Source: VFZS01 sp964353255 (GTDB lineage Bacteria; Acidobacteriota; Terriglobia; Bryobacterales; Bryobacteraceae). From it: DNA of 61,984 nt. The notes under the pieces were generated by a model. It ran no database searches. It worked only from the letters and a program-made list of their open reading frames with translations, and was not told where the DNA came from. Location of the stretch: NCBI GenBank assembly GCA_964353255.1, contig CAYGVJ010000010.1, forward strand, positions 1 to 61,984, given 5' to 3'. The translations under genes were made by a program, and so were the position numbers. Shown here one piece after another: positions 1 through 6,609 of the stretch. Position 1 is the stretch's first letter. Each line of letters starts with the position of its first letter.

Positions 1-75
1 AGTCCCGCTCACGGGCGGCCTGACGGTCCACATTTATGTCGCGCACCCCTGGGGCACAGATTTTCCAGTCTGTCT

Positions 76-1671
76 CTAGGGCAGCTCCACCGCGCGGGCG
101 ATCTTCACCGCGGGATTCTCCCGCAGTTGCGCCAGGACGCTCTCGGGCACCAGCGTGTCGGTCTCCACCATGGCCACCGCCTCCAGCGGCTCGTTCGCCT
201 TCAGCGGGTAGTCCCGCCGGCCCAGCGAGAAGTTGGCGATGTTGATCTGGTTTTGGCCCAGCACTGTGCCCACGTGGCCGATCACTCCCGGCACGTCGCG
301 GTTCTTCATGAAGATGAGATGACCCCTCAGCGGGGCCTCGCAGGCAATCCCATCCACCTGGATCAGGCGGGCCTTGTCCAGTATGACCGCGCCCTGGACG
401 GTGGTCAGGCCGGCGTCGGTCTCCAGTTCCAGCCGCACCGAATCCACGTGGCCGGTCCGCTGCTCGTGTCGCTCGGCCACCGTCAAGTCGCGCTGCGCGG
501 CGATCTGCATCGCGTTCACCAGCGTCACCCGCTGGGACAGCCAGCGGTTCAGCAGGCCCATCAGGCCGGCGTTCCGCAGCAGGTGCGTGTTGCCGTCTCC
601 GATCTTGCCCGAGTATACGAAGCTGGCCGCCTTGGGATTGCCGGAGGAGATTTGCGCCGCCAGGCAGCCCAGCCGCTCCGCCAGCGCGATGTAGGGCCCC
701 AGCGCACGGTACTGCTCGGGGGTCAGCGTCGGCATGTTGACCGCGTTGATGGCCACGCCGTTGTTCAGGTACTCGACGAGCTGCTCGGCAATGCGCACTG
801 CCACGATCTCCTGCGCCTCTTCGGTCGAGCCGGCGATGTGCGGCGTCGCCACTACCGGATCCAGGCCCAGCAGAGCGTCGTCGGGTGGCGGCGGCTCCTG
901 GGGGAAGACGTCCAACGCCACTCCGACCACCTTGCCCGACTGAACGGCCTCCTGAAGCGCCTGGGCGTCGATCATTTCGCCGCGGGCGCAGTTGATGATG
1001 CGCACGCCGGGCTTCATCTGCGTAAAGGCCTCCCGGGAGAGAAGGCGCCGGGTCTCCGGGGTCAGCGCCATGTGCAGGCTGATGTAGTCGCTCTCGGCAT
1101 ACAACCGCGGCAGATCCACCAGCTCGACGTCCAGGTCGGCCGCGGTCAGGGGATTCACGTACGGGTCGTGGGCCAGGATGCGCATTTCGAAGGACCGTGC
1201 CCGCCGCACCACCTCCCGGCCGATGCTGCCCAGGCCCAGAACGCCCAGGGTCTTCCCCCGTAGCTCGCTGCCCATGAACTTCTTCTTCTCCCACTTGCCG
1301 CTCTTGGTCGAGGCGCTGGCCTGCGGAACCGCGCGAGCCAGGGCCAGCATCAGCGCCAGCGTATGCTCGGCCACCGAAACCGCGTTGCCGCCAGGAGTGT
1401 TCATCACCAGGACCCCGCCGGCGGTAGCGGCCTCCAGATCCACGTTGTCCACACCCACGCCGGCGCGCCCGATCACCCGGAGCTTCCGGGCCTTCTCCAG
1501 CACCTCCCGCGTCACCTTGACGGCGCTGCGCACGATCAGCGCCTCGGCTTCGGCAATGTGGTTGAGATATTCCTTCGGGTTGGAGACCACCACGTTCCAG
1601 CCGGGCTGCGACCGCAGCAGCTCGATTCCCGCCGGAGACATGGATTCGGCTACCAGCACATTGACCGCCAT
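76..1671 (-). CDS. serA: D-3-phosphoglycerate dehydrogenase
   Basis: Cytosolic enzyme oxidising 3-phosphoglycerate to 3-phosphohydroxypyruvate with NAD, the first step of serine synthesis. The 531-residue product has the length of the long SerA form. It shows an N-terminal substrate domain, a Rossmann NAD site (GVLGLGSIGREVV), the catalytic segment INCARGEMID and the downstream HIAGST motif. An intervening domain and a C-terminal ACT domain (VPGVIGHVGTVLGQNQINIA) follow, the latter the usual serine-feedback module. I chose the ATG at 1671 (MAVNVLVAES) because it begins the conserved fold and overlaps the stop of the upstream aminotransferase by one base (TGATG). The longer reading frame reaching 1932 is only the overlap with that gene. 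The two genes should be cotranscribed and translationally coupled. Confidence 0.96.
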   Translation of the reverse strand: MAVNVLVAESMSPAGIELLRSQPGWNVVVSNPKEYLNHIAEAEALIVRSAVKVTREVLEKARKLRVIGRAGVGVDNVDLEAATAGGVLVMNTPGGNAVSVAEHTLALMLALARAVPQASASTKSGKWEKKKFMGSELRGKTLGVLGLGSIGREVVRRARSFEMRILAHDPYVNPLTAADLDVELVDLPRLYAESDYISLHMALTPETRRLLSREAFTQMKPGVRIINCARGEMIDAQALQEAVQSGKVVGVALDVFPQEPPPPDDALLGLDPVVATPHIAGSTEEAQEIVAVRIAEQLVEYLNNGVAINAVNMPTLTPEQYRALGPYIALAERLGCLAAQISSGNPKAASFVYSGKIGDGNTHLLRNAGLMGLLNRWLSQRVTLVNAMQIAAQRDLTVAERHEQRTGHVDSVRLELETDAGLTTVQGAVILDKARLIQVDGIACEAPLRGHLIFMKNRDVPGVIGHVGTVLGQNQINIANFSLGRRDYPLKANEPLEAVAMVETDTLVPESVLAQLRENPAVKIARAVELP

Positions 1672-2843
1672 CAGGCGCCCTCCTTTTTCTGCCCCAGCGC
1701 CGCCTCGGCGTAGACCCTTTCCACCGCGGCCACGCCGGAGCCGAAATTGACCGGATAGCCGTGGGCCGCCAGGGCGATCTCCAGCCCGGCAATCACGGCG
1801 AACAGGTCGGGGAAATCGAAGTAGCCCAGGTGGGCAATCCGGAAAATCTTGCCCTTCATCGTGCCCTGACCGTTGGCGATGATGGCGCCGAAGCGGTTCC
1901 GCAGCTCCTTGATTATGGTCCCGGAGTCCCATCCCGGCGGGGCCTTCACCGCGGTGACCGAAGCCGCCGGCGAGCGAGGCGCGAACAGCTCCAGGCCCAG
2001 CTCGCTGACCGCGGCGCGTGTGGCTCGCGCCAGCAACTGGGCGTTCTCGATCAGCCGCGCCATCCCGAGCTTCTTGATGTAGTCCAGTGTCGCGCCCAGC
2101 GCCAGCAGCAGGCTGGTCGAGGGCGTCCAGGCCGACTCGCCCTTGTCCGCGTTCTTCTTCTCCTTCTTGAGGTCGAAGTAGTAATGCGGCAGGCCGGCGG
2201 TCCCCGCGAAACCCCAGGCTTTCGGGCTGACGGCCATGAAGGCCAGGCCCGGTGGAATCATGAAAGCCTTTTGCGACCCGCCCACCACCACGTCCAGGCC
2301 CCAGCCGTGGATGTCCAGAGGCTGGGTGCCGATGCCGGTTATGGCGTCCACCACGAAGATGGCGCCCGTCTGGGCGATGGCCCGGGCCATGGCCTCGACG
2401 TCGTGGGCTACGCCGGTCGAGGTCTCCGAGGCCTGCACGAACACCCCGCGCGTGGCCGGCTCGGCGGCCAGAGCCGCCTCCACCCGGTCGGGCGTGACCG
2501 GCTCGCCGTAGTCGGCCTTGAGCACCGTGGCGTCAAGCCCGAAGGCCGCGGCAATCTCCGCCCAGCGCTCGCCGAACTTGCCCGCCGAGCAGACAATCAC
2601 CTTGTCGCCGCGCGAGAACAGGTTCGAGACCGAGGCTTCCATGGCCCCGGTCCCTGAGGAGCTGAACACCAGCACGTCATGCGTAGTGCCCAGCACCTCT
2701 TTCAAGCCTGACAGCACAGACTCGTACACCTTGCGGAAGTCCTCGGTACGGTGATGGATGTCGGAGGCCATCATGGCCTGCAAAGCGCCAGGGTATAGGG
2801 GGGTAGGCCCCGGGGTCAGAAGGCGTTGTTTTCGAACGTGCAT
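1671..2843 (-). CDS. class V aminotransferase, serine biosynthesis partner of SerA
   Basis: PLP-dependent fold-type I aminotransferase of the alanine-glyoxylate/serine-pyruvate group, 390 residues. The N-terminal LTPGPTPLYP and HHRTEDF motifs and the PLP-lysine segment VVGGSQKAFMIPPG (around residue 192) are visible. Family members convert glyoxylate/serine or alanine pairs. In several phyla this type sits next to serA and stands in for phosphoserine aminotransferase. That role is an inference here, based on the one-base overlap with serA. The start at 2843 (MHVRKQRLLTPGPT) matches the family N terminus. A longer frame to 2984 would run into the divergent yqeY gene. Only about 33 bases separate it from yqeY, so both promoters must be compact. 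Confidence 0.9.
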   Translation of the reverse strand: MHVRKQRLLTPGPTPLYPGALQAMMASDIHHRTEDFRKVYESVLSGLKEVLGTTHDVLVFSSSGTGAMEASVSNLFSRGDKVIVCSAGKFGERWAEIAAAFGLDATVLKADYGEPVTPDRVEAALAAEPATRGVFVQASETSTGVAHDVEAMARAIAQTGAIFVVDAITGIGTQPLDIHGWGLDVVVGGSQKAFMIPPGLAFMAVSPKAWGFAGTAGLPHYYFDLKKEKKNADKGESAWTPSTSLLLALGATLDYIKKLGMARLIENAQLLARATRAAVSELGLELFAPRSPAASVTAVKAPPGWDSGTIIKELRNRFGAIIANGQGTMKGKIFRIAHLGYFDFPDLFAVIAGLEIALAAHGYPVNFGSGVAAVERVYAEAALGQKKEGA

Positions 2844-2876
2844 CGTTAAATCGGCTCCGTGAGAATGGTCTTCGGC

Positions 2877-3323
2877 ATGTCGCTGCTCGATCGCATTCAG
2901 ATAGATATGACTCAGGCGATGAAAGCCAGGGAGGAAGCCCGTCTCAGCGCCCTGCGGTTGATCAAGACCGCCTTGAAAAAGCACGAAGTCGATGCAGGCA
3001 AGCCGCTCGACGAGAAGGCGGAAACCCAGATTTTAACCTCTCTGGTGAAGCAACGCAAGGAGGCCGCGGAGCTCTTCCGCCAGGGGGGCCGGCCGGAGCT
3101 GGCCGCCAGAGAAGAGGCCGAGATCGGGCTGATCGAATCCTACATGCCCGCACTGGCCACTGCCGAAGAACTGGAGGCCGCCGTAGCGGCGGCGCTCGCC
3201 GAGACCGGCGTCACCTCGCTCAAGCAGATGGGCGTGGTCATGAAGGCCGCCCAGGCGCGCCTGGCCGGCCAGAGGGTGGACGGCAAGAGGCTGAGCGAGA
3301 TGGTGCGTGCGCGGCTGGGGTAA
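2877..3323 (+). CDS. yqeY: YqeY/GatB-like domain protein
   Basis: Small helical protein (148 residues) of the YqeY family, which resembles the tRNA-binding tail domain of the GatB amidotransferase subunit. Its biochemical role is not firmly known. Family hallmarks are the start MSLLDRIQIDMTQAMKAREE, the segment RLSALRLIKTALKKHEV and the C-terminal DGKRLSEMVRARLG. I chose ATG 2877 because it aligns with the family start; GTG 2859 and ATG 2865 are in frame upstream. Its last 94 bases are repeated at 5381-5474, and a decayed copy lies at 4773-4808, so the 3' end behaves as an integration target. The next cargo gene starts four bases after its stop. Confidence 0.93.
   Translation: MSLLDRIQIDMTQAMKAREEARLSALRLIKTALKKHEVDAGKPLDEKAETQILTSLVKQRKEAAELFRQGGRPELAAREEAEIGLIESYMPALATAEELEAAVAAALAETGVTSLKQMGVVMKAAQARLAGQRVDGKRLSEMVRARLG
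3227..3320 (+). repeat. yqeY 3'-tail direct repeat, copy 1 (intact gene)
   Basis: These 94 bases inside the intact yqeY gene match 5381-5474 with four substitutions (90/94). The codons encode MGVVMKAAQARLAG through EMVRARLG. The homology ends exactly before the TAA stop at 3321. It is the left boundary of the accessory segment 3324-5380. Confidence 0.95.
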
Positions 3324-3327
3324 GGCG

Positions 3328-4221
3328 ATGACCGGCGGAGCGGCCACCGATGCCCGCCTGGCTGCGATTCGGCGTCTGGCGGCCTGGGCACCCCGGCTCC
3401 GGGGTGATTCCGAAGCTCTCCTCGGAGGCATCGAGGCCCTCAAGCGCATGGCCGGTGCTGCGCGGCGTCACGCGGCACAAGCTACGGAGGACTTTCGCCA
3501 GACCGTCCGGCGCTCGGCCGAAGTCTTGCCTACCCTCGGTGAGCCTTTGGCCGCGCTCAACTTCACGGAGCATCGCTGGGTAGCAGGTCATCGGGAGGAA
3601 GCCTATTCCGACTGGCTTGAGTGGATCGTGGCCCGGCTCGAGCCGCAGGAGATCATGCGGGTTTTCGGCGTGCGCGATCCGCAGATGGTTCTGGCATCCG
3701 AAAAGTGCGCGGTGACCGTCGAGCGAGAGCGACGGGTTCGCCACGGCCACAAAGGATCGGCGGGAAGGCTTGACCTTGAGATTTGCTTCGGGGACAAGGC
3801 GTTGCTGGTGGTCGAGGTGAAGTTGACTCGGGCCGAGCATGCCGACACGGCCAAGCAGGCCGGCTATCGGGCATCGCTGGAGGCCGACGCCTACACCCCG
3901 CCCTTGAAGGAGTACATCATCCTGGTGCTGGACGCAGAGGACGAGGAGTGCGAAGGGTTCAAGCCACAGCTTTGGACGAAGGCATGTGTCGAGTTGCGCC
4001 TCGCAGCCGCTCGACGGTGCAGGCGCAAGGAGTATCTGACAGCCGCGGTGATCCTGGCCTTCGTTGCAGCGGTGGAACAGAACTTGCTGGGCTTCTGGAC
4101 GCCTGGACACGATGAAGTGGCTGCCACGCTGACCCTCTCGCGGATGACGGATCACCTCACTCGCTTTCTGAAAGCTTTCGAACATGAAGAAGAGAACCAC
4201 CGGCGATCCCCTTCTGGCTGA
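3328..4221 (+). CDS. PD-(D/E)XK nuclease-like protein
   Basis: A 297-residue protein of no family I can name. It carries the core of a PD-(D/E)XK nuclease fold: D149 in GRLDLEICFG, then the beta-strand LLVVEVKLTR giving E163-x-K165, then a helix with Q (AKQAGYRASLE). This D-x13-ExK spacing is typical of the superfamily, which includes restriction and repair nucleases. The N-terminal 120 residues are helical and unassigned. ATG 3328 lies four bases after the yqeY stop, and the G-rich end of yqeY (GGGGTAAGG) is the only available ribosome-binding sequence, so translation is probably coupled to yqeY. The next gene overlaps by 38 bases. The setting suggests a defence or element-encoded function, but activity is inferred. 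Confidence 0.7.
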   Translation: MTGGAATDARLAAIRRLAAWAPRLRGDSEALLGGIEALKRMAGAARRHAAQATEDFRQTVRRSAEVLPTLGEPLAALNFTEHRWVAGHREEAYSDWLEWIVARLEPQEIMRVFGVRDPQMVLASEKCAVTVERERRVRHGHKGSAGRLDLEICFGDKALLVVEVKLTRAEHADTAKQAGYRASLEADAYTPPLKEYIILVLDAEDEECEGFKPQLWTKACVELRLAAARRCRRKEYLTAAVILAFVAAVEQNLLGFWTPGHDEVAATLTLSRMTDHLTRFLKAFEHEEENHRRSPSG

Positions 4222-4756
4222 GTGCGAGCCGTACTTTCTCGATGGTGTTCACACCATTGCCGAGTTCGCCCGGCGCACACAGGACGTTGTCTGGGAAGCG
4301 GTGGACCGGCACTGGGGGCCGCTTCTCAAAGCGCTCGGCTTTTCAGAGAAGGAAGTTGCCCGCTCGGACTACTGCTGGCCGGACAAGCTCCAGAAGGCGA
4401 CGCCGACAGATGCAATCTCGCTCGGCGCTAGACTCAAAGCCTCGGATTTGCTGGACATGGCGATCTACCGGTACTGGGTAGTAGAAGAGAAGCAGACCGG
4501 AATCGAGGCCCACATCTGGATCAAGGGGCGCGAGAAACTGGACCGCTTGGGCACGGCGATAAATGACCTCCCGGACCCGTTCCCGCCACCCGAAGACTCC
4601 TGGGATTCCGGGCCCTGGAGCAGCGGGACCTACTTCATCCAGCGCGTCTTGGCTAAGCCTGAGATCGCCCAACTGGATTCTCGGCTCGACGAGCTGGTCA
4701 GCTACTTCATCCACCTGCTGACGAAGGCCGGCGGCGCCAGGAAGTTCCTGAAGTGA
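4184..4756 (+). CDS. hypothetical partner of the PD-(D/E)XK protein
   Basis: A 190-residue soluble acidic protein I do not recognise. It has no signal peptide or membrane segment. Visible features are an aromatic-rich N-terminal half (VVWEAVDRHWGPLLKALGF), a central segment VVEEKQTGIEAHIWIKG that may be beta-strand, a PDPFPPPEDSWDSGPW linker and a C-terminal helix (RLDELVSYFIHLLTKAGG). It overlaps the nuclease-like gene by 38 bases and has no clear Shine-Dalgarno of its own, so it should be translated by coupling. Obligate pairing with a nuclease fold suggests a regulatory, specificity or immunity subunit; this is inference. A decayed yqeY tail follows 16 bases after its stop. Confidence 0.6.
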   Translation: MKKRTTGDPLLAECEPYFLDGVHTIAEFARRTQDVVWEAVDRHWGPLLKALGFSEKEVARSDYCWPDKLQKATPTDAISLGARLKASDLLDMAIYRYWVVEEKQTGIEAHIWIKGREKLDRLGTAINDLPDPFPPPEDSWDSGPWSSGTYFIQRVLAKPEIAQLDSRLDELVSYFIHLLTKAGGARKFLK

Positions 4757-4772
4757 GCGGCAGACTCCCGAA

Positions 4773-4808
4773 CAAGGGTTGGGGGAGATGGTCCGGGCGA
4801 AGCTGAGC
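4773..4808 (+). repeat. degenerate third copy of the yqeY 3' tail
   Basis: Aligned with the yqeY tail from CAAG onward, 27 of 37 columns match with one single-base gap. The translation keeps EMVRAKLS, against EMVRARLG in yqeY, with an in-frame Leu two codons before the Glu. It sits between the nuclease pair and the toxin-antitoxin pair. I read it as an older, decayed junction that splits the island into two cassettes. It is short, so confidence is moderate. Confidence 0.6.
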
Positions 4809-4829
4809 GGACTCTGCTCCGCCCAGCGC

Positions 4830-4835
4830 TATAAT
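4830..4835 (+). promoter_or_regulatory. -10 element of the toxin-antitoxin operon
   Basis: A perfect TATAAT ends seven bases before the GTG start at 4843, so transcription would begin at or next to the start codon and give a leaderless mRNA. No good -35 hexamer is visible at the expected distance. Confidence 0.5.
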
Positions 4836-4842
4836 AGGGGGC

Positions 4843-5055
4843 GTGGGCGCCTTCACTAGTGAGCAGGAGCGTCTGTTGATCGAGAAGATCCGCAGCCTCC
4901 GAACAGAGGAAGTCCACGCTATAGAGAGTTTCGCTGACTTCCTCTGCCAGCGCCAAGCAGACCGAGACCTGACCCGGGCAGCCGCCAAGTTGTCCGAGGC
5001 GGCCTTCGAGCGAGTCTGGGCCAACCCCGACGATGCCGAGTATGACCGGTTATGA
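4843..5055 (+). CDS. antitoxin of a MazEF/PemIK-type module
   Basis: Small 70-residue protein directly upstream of and overlapping a MazF/PemK-type toxin gene. It is mostly helical (SEQERLLIEKIRSLRTEEVH, then ESFADFLCQRQ) and ends VWANPDDAEYDRL, the acidic tail typical of antitoxins that block the toxin groove. It starts with GTG seven bases after a TATAAT, so it may be made from a leaderless transcript. The antitoxin usually represses the shared promoter. The assignment rests mainly on the toxin neighbour and on the tail. It overlaps the toxin start by 14 bases. Confidence 0.75.
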   Translation: MGAFTSEQERLLIEKIRSLRTEEVHAIESFADFLCQRQADRDLTRAAAKLSEAAFERVWANPDDAEYDRL

Positions 5056-5380
5056 GTTCGGGGATACCGTGCTGGTCCCCTTCCCCTTTTCCGACCTGAC
5101 TGCCGTCAAGAAACGCCCCGCCGTCGTGGTCAGTTCCCGGAACTACGAGTCCCAGCGCCCCGATCTCCTGATCTTGGCGATTACCAGCCAGGCCTCGGCC
5201 TCACCGACAGCGCTGGAATCTGCCATCGTCGGCTGGAGGCAGGCCGGTCTGCTCAAACCGTCGGTGCTCAAGCCCGTGCTGGCCACCATCGAGAAAAGCC
5301 TCGTCCTGCGCCCACTGGGACGCCTGGCGGACTCTGACAGGCGGGCGTTGCGAGAGCTATTGAACGCGATGTTAGGCTAG
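5042..5380 (+). CDS. MazF/PemK-family toxin (endoribonuclease)
   Basis: A 112-residue protein with the family signature: N-terminal GDTVLVPFPFSDLTAVKKRP (the strand with conserved Pro-Phe), then PAVVVSS, LLILAITSQ and the C-terminal LRPLGRLADSDRRALRELL. MazF/PemK toxins cleave single-stranded mRNA and are neutralised by the upstream antitoxin. ATG 5042 (MTGYEFGDTV) fits the family better than ATG 5033. The gene overlaps the antitoxin. Its TAG stop (5378-5380) directly abuts the second yqeY-tail copy, so the toxin is flush with the right boundary of the island. Confidence 0.88.
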   Translation: MTGYEFGDTVLVPFPFSDLTAVKKRPAVVVSSRNYESQRPDLLILAITSQASASPTALESAIVGWRQAGLLKPSVLKPVLATIEKSLVLRPLGRLADSDRRALRELLNAMLG

Positions 5381-5474
5381 GATGGGCGTGGTCATGAAGG
5401 CCGCCCAGGCGCGCCTGGCCGGCAAGCGCGTGGACGGCAAGAGGCTAAGCGAGATGGTGCGTGCGCGGCTGGGG
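5381..5474 (+). repeat. yqeY 3'-tail direct repeat, copy 2 (displaced fragment)
   Basis: A 94-base copy of the yqeY end (90/94). Three of the four differences are synonymous (AGG to CGC counts two, CTG to CTA one) and one changes Gln to Lys. There is no upstream yqeY body and no stop codon after the final Gly codon, so it is not a functional gene. It begins on the base after the toxin stop. It is the right boundary of the island and probably half of a recombination site. Confidence 0.93.
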
Positions 5475-5519
5475 CAGGCTCCGGCGCTGGCGCCCCCGAG
5501 CGGCCCCCGCCGAATCCCG

Positions 5520-5532
5520 GAATGTTACATTC
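5520..5532. promoter_or_regulatory. 13-bp palindrome, possible operator
   Basis: GAATGT and ACATTC are exact inverted complements around a central T. The AT-rich palindrome stands out in GC-rich DNA about 300 bases upstream of fliA. No regulator can be assigned. Confidence 0.3.
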
Positions 5533-5744
5533 TGGCCAAGATGGAACACCTAACTGAAACACGGTAGGTCCAACTCCGGCCCGCCCTGCCGCGCGCTGGC
5601 CGGCAGCGGCGACAGTCCCTAGGTTGTCACTCGAGCCGGCGCTCGGGCAAATCCCGCCGATCTGTAAGCAACAACACGCATGTCGTCAGGGGAGCCTCCC
5701 ACGGACCTTTACAAAGAGAAGGTTGTTCGCCGTATCCCGGGCAG

Positions 5745-5760
5745 TGGTACGGGGCGTGCT
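5745..5760 (+). promoter_or_regulatory. candidate sigma-54 (-24/-12) promoter for fliA
   Basis: TGGTACG-N4-GTGCT keeps the invariant GG and GC separated by exactly ten bases, as in the sigma-54 consensus (TGGCACG-N4-TTGCW), and departs in only a few positions. The expected start point is about 60 bases upstream of the fliA ATG. Sigma-54 drives class II flagellar genes in several phyla. No rpoN is in the window, so this is a sequence match only. Confidence 0.35.
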
Positions 5761-5831
5761 AGTGTGCTCCGCGCGCCCGGTGCTGAAAGACAACTGGGCG
5801 GCAAGAATCCGTCGGAAGGCAGGGCCCCGAG

Positions 5832-6593
5832 ATGCGAGATCAGCCTGGCGCACGCGAGCGAATCAATCCGGCCCAGAAAGCCAAACGCGACGGCGTGATT
5901 CTGGAACACTTGCCCCTGGTGAAGGCCATCGCCGTCCGGGTGCACGAGAACCTGCCGGTTCACGTGGATGTCGGCGATCTGGTGCATGCGGGCATCCTCG
6001 GGCTGTTCGACGCAGTGGCCAAGTACAAGCCGGAGAAGAAAGTGGCGTTCTCCAGCTACGCGAAGCACCGCATCAAGGGCGCCATTCTGGACAGCCTGCG
6101 CCAGCTCGATTGGGCTTCCCGCGACCTGCGCCGCAGGCATAAGCAGGTCGAGGCCGCCACGCGCGATCTGGCGGCCACCCTGCACCGGCATCCCACCGAA
6201 GCCGAGATTGCCCAGAAGATGGGCGTCGAGGTCGAGCGCTGGCGCCACATGATGATCGATCTTCAGCACGTCGGTTTGGTGTCGGCCTCCTCGCGCCGCA
6301 ACAACCAGGACGACCTGCCCACTCCCGAGTTTCCGGCCAAGCCGGAGACCCGGCCGGACAGCATGTGTGCGCACGCGCAGTTGCACACCTTGCTCAAGAG
6401 CGCGATGGGAACTCTTCCCCCGCGCTACCAGAAGGTGGTGGCGCTGTATTACCTCCGCGACATGACCATGCGGGAGATCGGCAACCTCCTGGGGATCAAC
6501 GAAAGCCGGGTTTCCCAGATCCACAAGTCGGCTCTGGAGAAAATGGAGGTCGCGCTGGGAACGGTGGGCATCCACTCCAGCCGGGCGTTCTGA
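5832..6593 (+). CDS. fliA: flagellar sigma-28 factor
   Basis: RNA polymerase sigma factor of the FliA/WhiG group, 253 residues, directing late flagellar genes. Region 2 is clear (VDVGDLVHAGILGLFDAVAK, FSSYAKHRIKGAILDSLRQL). Region 3 follows (HPTEAEIAQKMGV). Region 4 has the helix-turn-helix MTMREIGNLLGINESRVSQI near the C terminus. ATG 5832 gives an N terminus just ahead of region 1.2/2 as in relatives. The FlgM-type anti-sigma factor is at 49066-49338 and the sigma-28-like promoters are at 48102 and 49356. No other flagellar gene adjoins it, so it is detached from the structural clusters. It converges on the next gene with a 16-base gap. Confidence 0.95.
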   Translation: MRDQPGARERINPAQKAKRDGVILEHLPLVKAIAVRVHENLPVHVDVGDLVHAGILGLFDAVAKYKPEKKVAFSSYAKHRIKGAILDSLRQLDWASRDLRRRHKQVEAATRDLAATLHRHPTEAEIAQKMGVEVERWRHMMIDLQHVGLVSASSRRNNQDDLPTPEFPAKPETRPDSMCAHAQLHTLLKSAMGTLPPRYQKVVALYYLRDMTMREIGNLLGINESRVSQIHKSALEKMEVALGTVGIHSSRAF

Positions 6594-6609
6594 AGGCACC
6601 CGCCCGGCC

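Larger units (their letters stand above)
5475..5831 (+). other. 357-bp non-coding region upstream of fliA
   Basis: I see no credible gene here. It holds a 13-bp palindrome (GAATGT-T-ACATTC, 5520-5532), a short GC hairpin CGAGC-CGGC-GCTCG (5632-5645) without a T-run, and a sigma-54-like -24/-12 element at 5745-5760. The first part is the junction between the displaced yqeY tail and the fliA leader. Confidence 0.6.

Noticed and set aside
1..75. Feature in the first 75 bases
   Set aside because: Only a weak ACAGA/TCTGT inverted repeat after serA; too little sequence to call a terminator or gene.
1672..1932. N-terminal extension of SerA to 1932
   Set aside because: The extra residues overlap the aminotransferase gene in another frame and have no family similarity.
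5600..5700. Possible riboswitch before fliA (GGCAAAT and CCGCCGAT segments)
   Set aside because: Does not fold into the c-di-GMP or other riboswitch consensus that I can recall; only a short GC hairpin is present.
5624..6142. 172-codon plus-strand frame overlapping fliA
   Set aside because: Arg/Pro/Gly-rich shadow of fliA with no motif or ribosome-binding site.
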